Assembly: GCA_905373345.1 (NCBI GenBank)
Contig: CAJPSU010000046.1
Span: forward strand, 1-5,862
Direction: 5' to 3'
Length of the DNA stretch: 5,862 nt
Source of the DNA: Candidatus Saccharimonadota bacterium
Lineage (GTDB): Bacteria > Patescibacteriota > Saccharimonadia > Saccharimonadales > Saccharimonadaceae
Shown here: positions 4,685-5,862 of the stretch, piece after piece
Layout: each line of letters starts with the position of its first letter
Numbering within the stretch: position 1 is the first letter of the stretch
Program-made: the position numbers and the translations under genes
The notes under the pieces: generated by a model
Database searches by the model: none
The model's input: only the letters and a program-made list of their open reading frames with translations
What the model was told of the DNA's origin: nothing

Positions 4685-5862
4685 ATGAAGAAGGGCACAC
4701 TATTTCTTGTTGTTTTACTCGCCATAGTACTACCTTTTACATGCCCCCTATCTAAACGTGCTAGCGCGGGACCAAAGCTGCCCAATATATATGCACCCGG
4801 GGGAACTAAGCATTCCGTGAAGAGACATGAGGTTGCCAGCATTCTTAGTGTTTGTCTATCTAAGAGAAATGGCACTTATGAAGCAGAGAAAGTAAATGCT
4901 CTGGTAGATGTGCTGAGAGATACTAAGGCGAATACAGCCACGACAGGTTATGGAGGTGGGAGCTACCCAAACAAAGATACTGTGATTAACTGCACGTCAT
5001 TTAGCGTTCAGTCGGTATTAGAAATGTTTCACGCACTAGGCTATGAGGGTGAATCTGTTCTGTCGGTTACGTGCGATGCAAGCCGGAACTTAGGCGACAA
5101 ATACATAGACAAGAAATTATGCGATGGAAGCGCGAAAAGAGGAGACATTGGGTTTGGAAGTCTTGCCCTAGAATTTAGCACAATGTTTGCTATGACAGAT
5201 GTTAGCAGGTACTATATAAGTTTTACCATGTTCAACGATCTATGCACACTGAAAGAAGATAAAGGAGTCTTAGGTGAGAAAGTAAAGAAAGAAGACAAAG
5301 CTGAAGGCGATAATTTTATCACAGTCGTAGGCGATCCGCGGAAAGAGAGCGAGCCAAAAGTACATCTAATTACCTTAGATAAGCCAGACGACGAGATAGA
5401 TATGTGGAATAATATAGATAGTACTAGTGAAGTCAGCCGAATTACTTTCTCTTGCAGAAAAATCGCCGAGACTCTGAGCGATCCAAGCAATGACTGGGTT
5501 AAGGCATATTTAAAGTACGTACGAGACATGGCGCCAGGTGGCTCAGGGGGCGGATCCGCCATATCCGGTACTGCAGGTACCTGTGATGATAGGTACGATC
5601 CCGATAAAAAAAAGAAAGAAAATGCGGCTTGCGTTGATGGCTTCAATAATAAAGGAACAGCTGGCTACTGTGACAAAACCTATCCCGCCCCACCGTCGGG
5701 AGCAACTTCTAGTGCGGCGGAGGAAAAAAAAGCACAGAATGCCGCCTGTCACTATGGAGCAGAGACTGCCACAGCAGCTACAGGAGTGACCCCTGGCGAA
5801 GAACCGCCCAGTAGTGGCGGCGAAGAACCAAAGGACAAATGTGCCATAGATGGTATCGGCTG
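4685..5862 (+). CDS. secreted Cys-rich repeat protein, 3' end missing
   Basis: The frame is open from ATG 4685 to the window edge (392 codons plus two bases) with no stop, so the C-terminus is missing. It begins MKKGTLFLVVLL, a clear Sec signal peptide, with likely cleavage after A26-S-A28. Residues 29-283 form a domain with six Cys (57, 103, 130, 146, 187, 257), enough for three disulfides; I do not recognise its fold. A Gly/Ser linker follows (GGSGGGS, 285-291), then Cys-containing repeats: C300...NAAC316VDGF, C329...NAAC355HYG, and a third starting at C386. Between them are Pro/Ser/Thr/Glu-rich spacers. Short AC-x-x-G repeats of this style are, from memory, common in long saccharibacterial surface proteins, which often continue to C-terminal membrane anchors. 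Adhesion or an extracellular part of the secretion apparatus is inference. The start is supported by the signal peptide and the -10 placement, not by a ribosome site. Confidence 0.8.
   Translation, partial: MKKGTLFLVVLLAIVLPFTCPLSKRASAGPKLPNIYAPGGTKHSVKRHEVASILSVCLSKRNGTYEAEKVNALVDVLRDTKANTATTGYGGGSYPNKDTVINCTSFSVQSVLEMFHALGYEGESVLSVTCDASRNLGDKYIDKKLCDGSAKRGDIGFGSLALEFSTMFAMTDVSRYYISFTMFNDLCTLKEDKGVLGEKVKKEDKAEGDNFITVVGDPRKESEPKVHLITLDKPDDEIDMWNNIDSTSEVSRITFSCRKIAETLSDPSNDWVKAYLKYVRDMAPGGSGGGSAISGTAGTCDDRYDPDKKKKENAACVDGFNNKGTAGYCDKTYPAPPSGATSSAAEEKKAQNAACHYGAETATAATGVTPGEEPPSSGGEEPKDKCAIDGIG
5582..5862 (+). repeat. tandem C-x(n)-NAAC-x-x-G protein repeats
   Basis: Unit 1 (residues 300-328) reads C, DDRY, a Lys-rich run, NAAC, then x-x-G-F. 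Unit 2 (329 to about 375) reads C, DKTY, a longer Pro/Ser/Ala insert, EEKKAQ, NAAC, then x-x-G. A third unit begins CAIDG (386) at the window edge. Conserved positions are the leading Cys, a Tyr at +4, Lys-Lys a few residues before NAAC, and Gly three residues after the second Cys. The spacing varies (16 versus 26 residues from Cys to Cys). Confidence 0.65.

Noticed and set aside
4988..5161. NlpC/P60- or CHAP-like peptidase signature in the secreted protein (NC103TSF, later K-R-G-D-I-x-F)
   Set aside because: The Cys and RGD-x-x-F pieces look similar, but no His follows at the expected distance and the six Cys suggest a disulfide domain instead. A structure prediction would be needed to revive it.
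5212..5646. 144-codon open frame on the minus strand
   Set aside because: It is antisense to the signal-peptide-bearing secreted protein, Ser/Phe/Leu-rich as expected of a shadow frame, and has no ribosome site or family resemblance.
1..5862. CRISPR arrays, tRNA/rRNA genes, insertion-sequence ends
   Set aside because: No regularly spaced direct repeats, no tRNA-like cloverleaf or rRNA stretch, and no transposase or terminal repeats were seen on either strand.

Overview
The window looks like a piece of a Patescibacteria (CPR) genome, most likely Candidatus Saccharibacteria (TM7). This rests on family recognition from memory, not on a search. The main support is a giant VirB6/TrbL-like membrane protein with a very long Arg/Lys-rich tail, of the kind found in saccharibacterial type IV secretion/pilus-like loci. 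It is followed by exported Cys-containing proteins that resemble no common housekeeping family. TGA is not used as a sense codon in any of the three main reading frames, which fits the standard code rather than the recoded Absconditabacteria/Gracilibacteria.

Layout, all on the + strand: (1) bases 1-64 may hold the last codons of an upstream gene. (2) Bases 65-102 carry a promoter-like element and a closely placed Shine-Dalgarno sequence. (3) Bases 103-3396 encode a 1097-residue VirB6/TrbL-like channel protein: signal/anchor, small exported domain, TrbL-like membrane core, and a ~660-residue cysteine-free tail with degenerate helical repeats. (4) Bases 3397-3583 are an AT-rich intergenic region with a second copy of the promoter-like element, a long imperfect dyad and a Shine-Dalgarno sequence. 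(5) Bases 3584-4615 encode a 343-residue lipoprotein with a twin-arginine-type signal and a lipobox. (6) Bases 4616-4684 hold a perfect 20-bp inverted repeat and a -10 element placed so that the next gene would be transcribed without a leader. (7) From 4685 to the window end is an open reading frame for a secreted Cys-rich protein with a Gly/Ser linker and tandem NAAC-x-x-G repeats; its 3' end is missing.

The working model is a cell-envelope apparatus locus. The first gene supplies an inner-membrane channel or scaffold with a large tail. The next two supply a surface-anchored lipoprotein and a secreted, disulfide-capable protein that could act outside the membrane, for example in host contact, DNA uptake or effector export. 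The first two genes share an unusual promoter-proximal motif, TTGACTTTT followed by AAAAGTG, which suggests common control. The third has a different promoter design built around a long palindrome. Gene 1 uses GC-rich codons such as CGC and GCC. Genes 2 and 3 use more AGA, ATA and CTA by eye, consistent with faster-evolving or accessory surface genes. The functional link between the genes is inference from position and cell location only.
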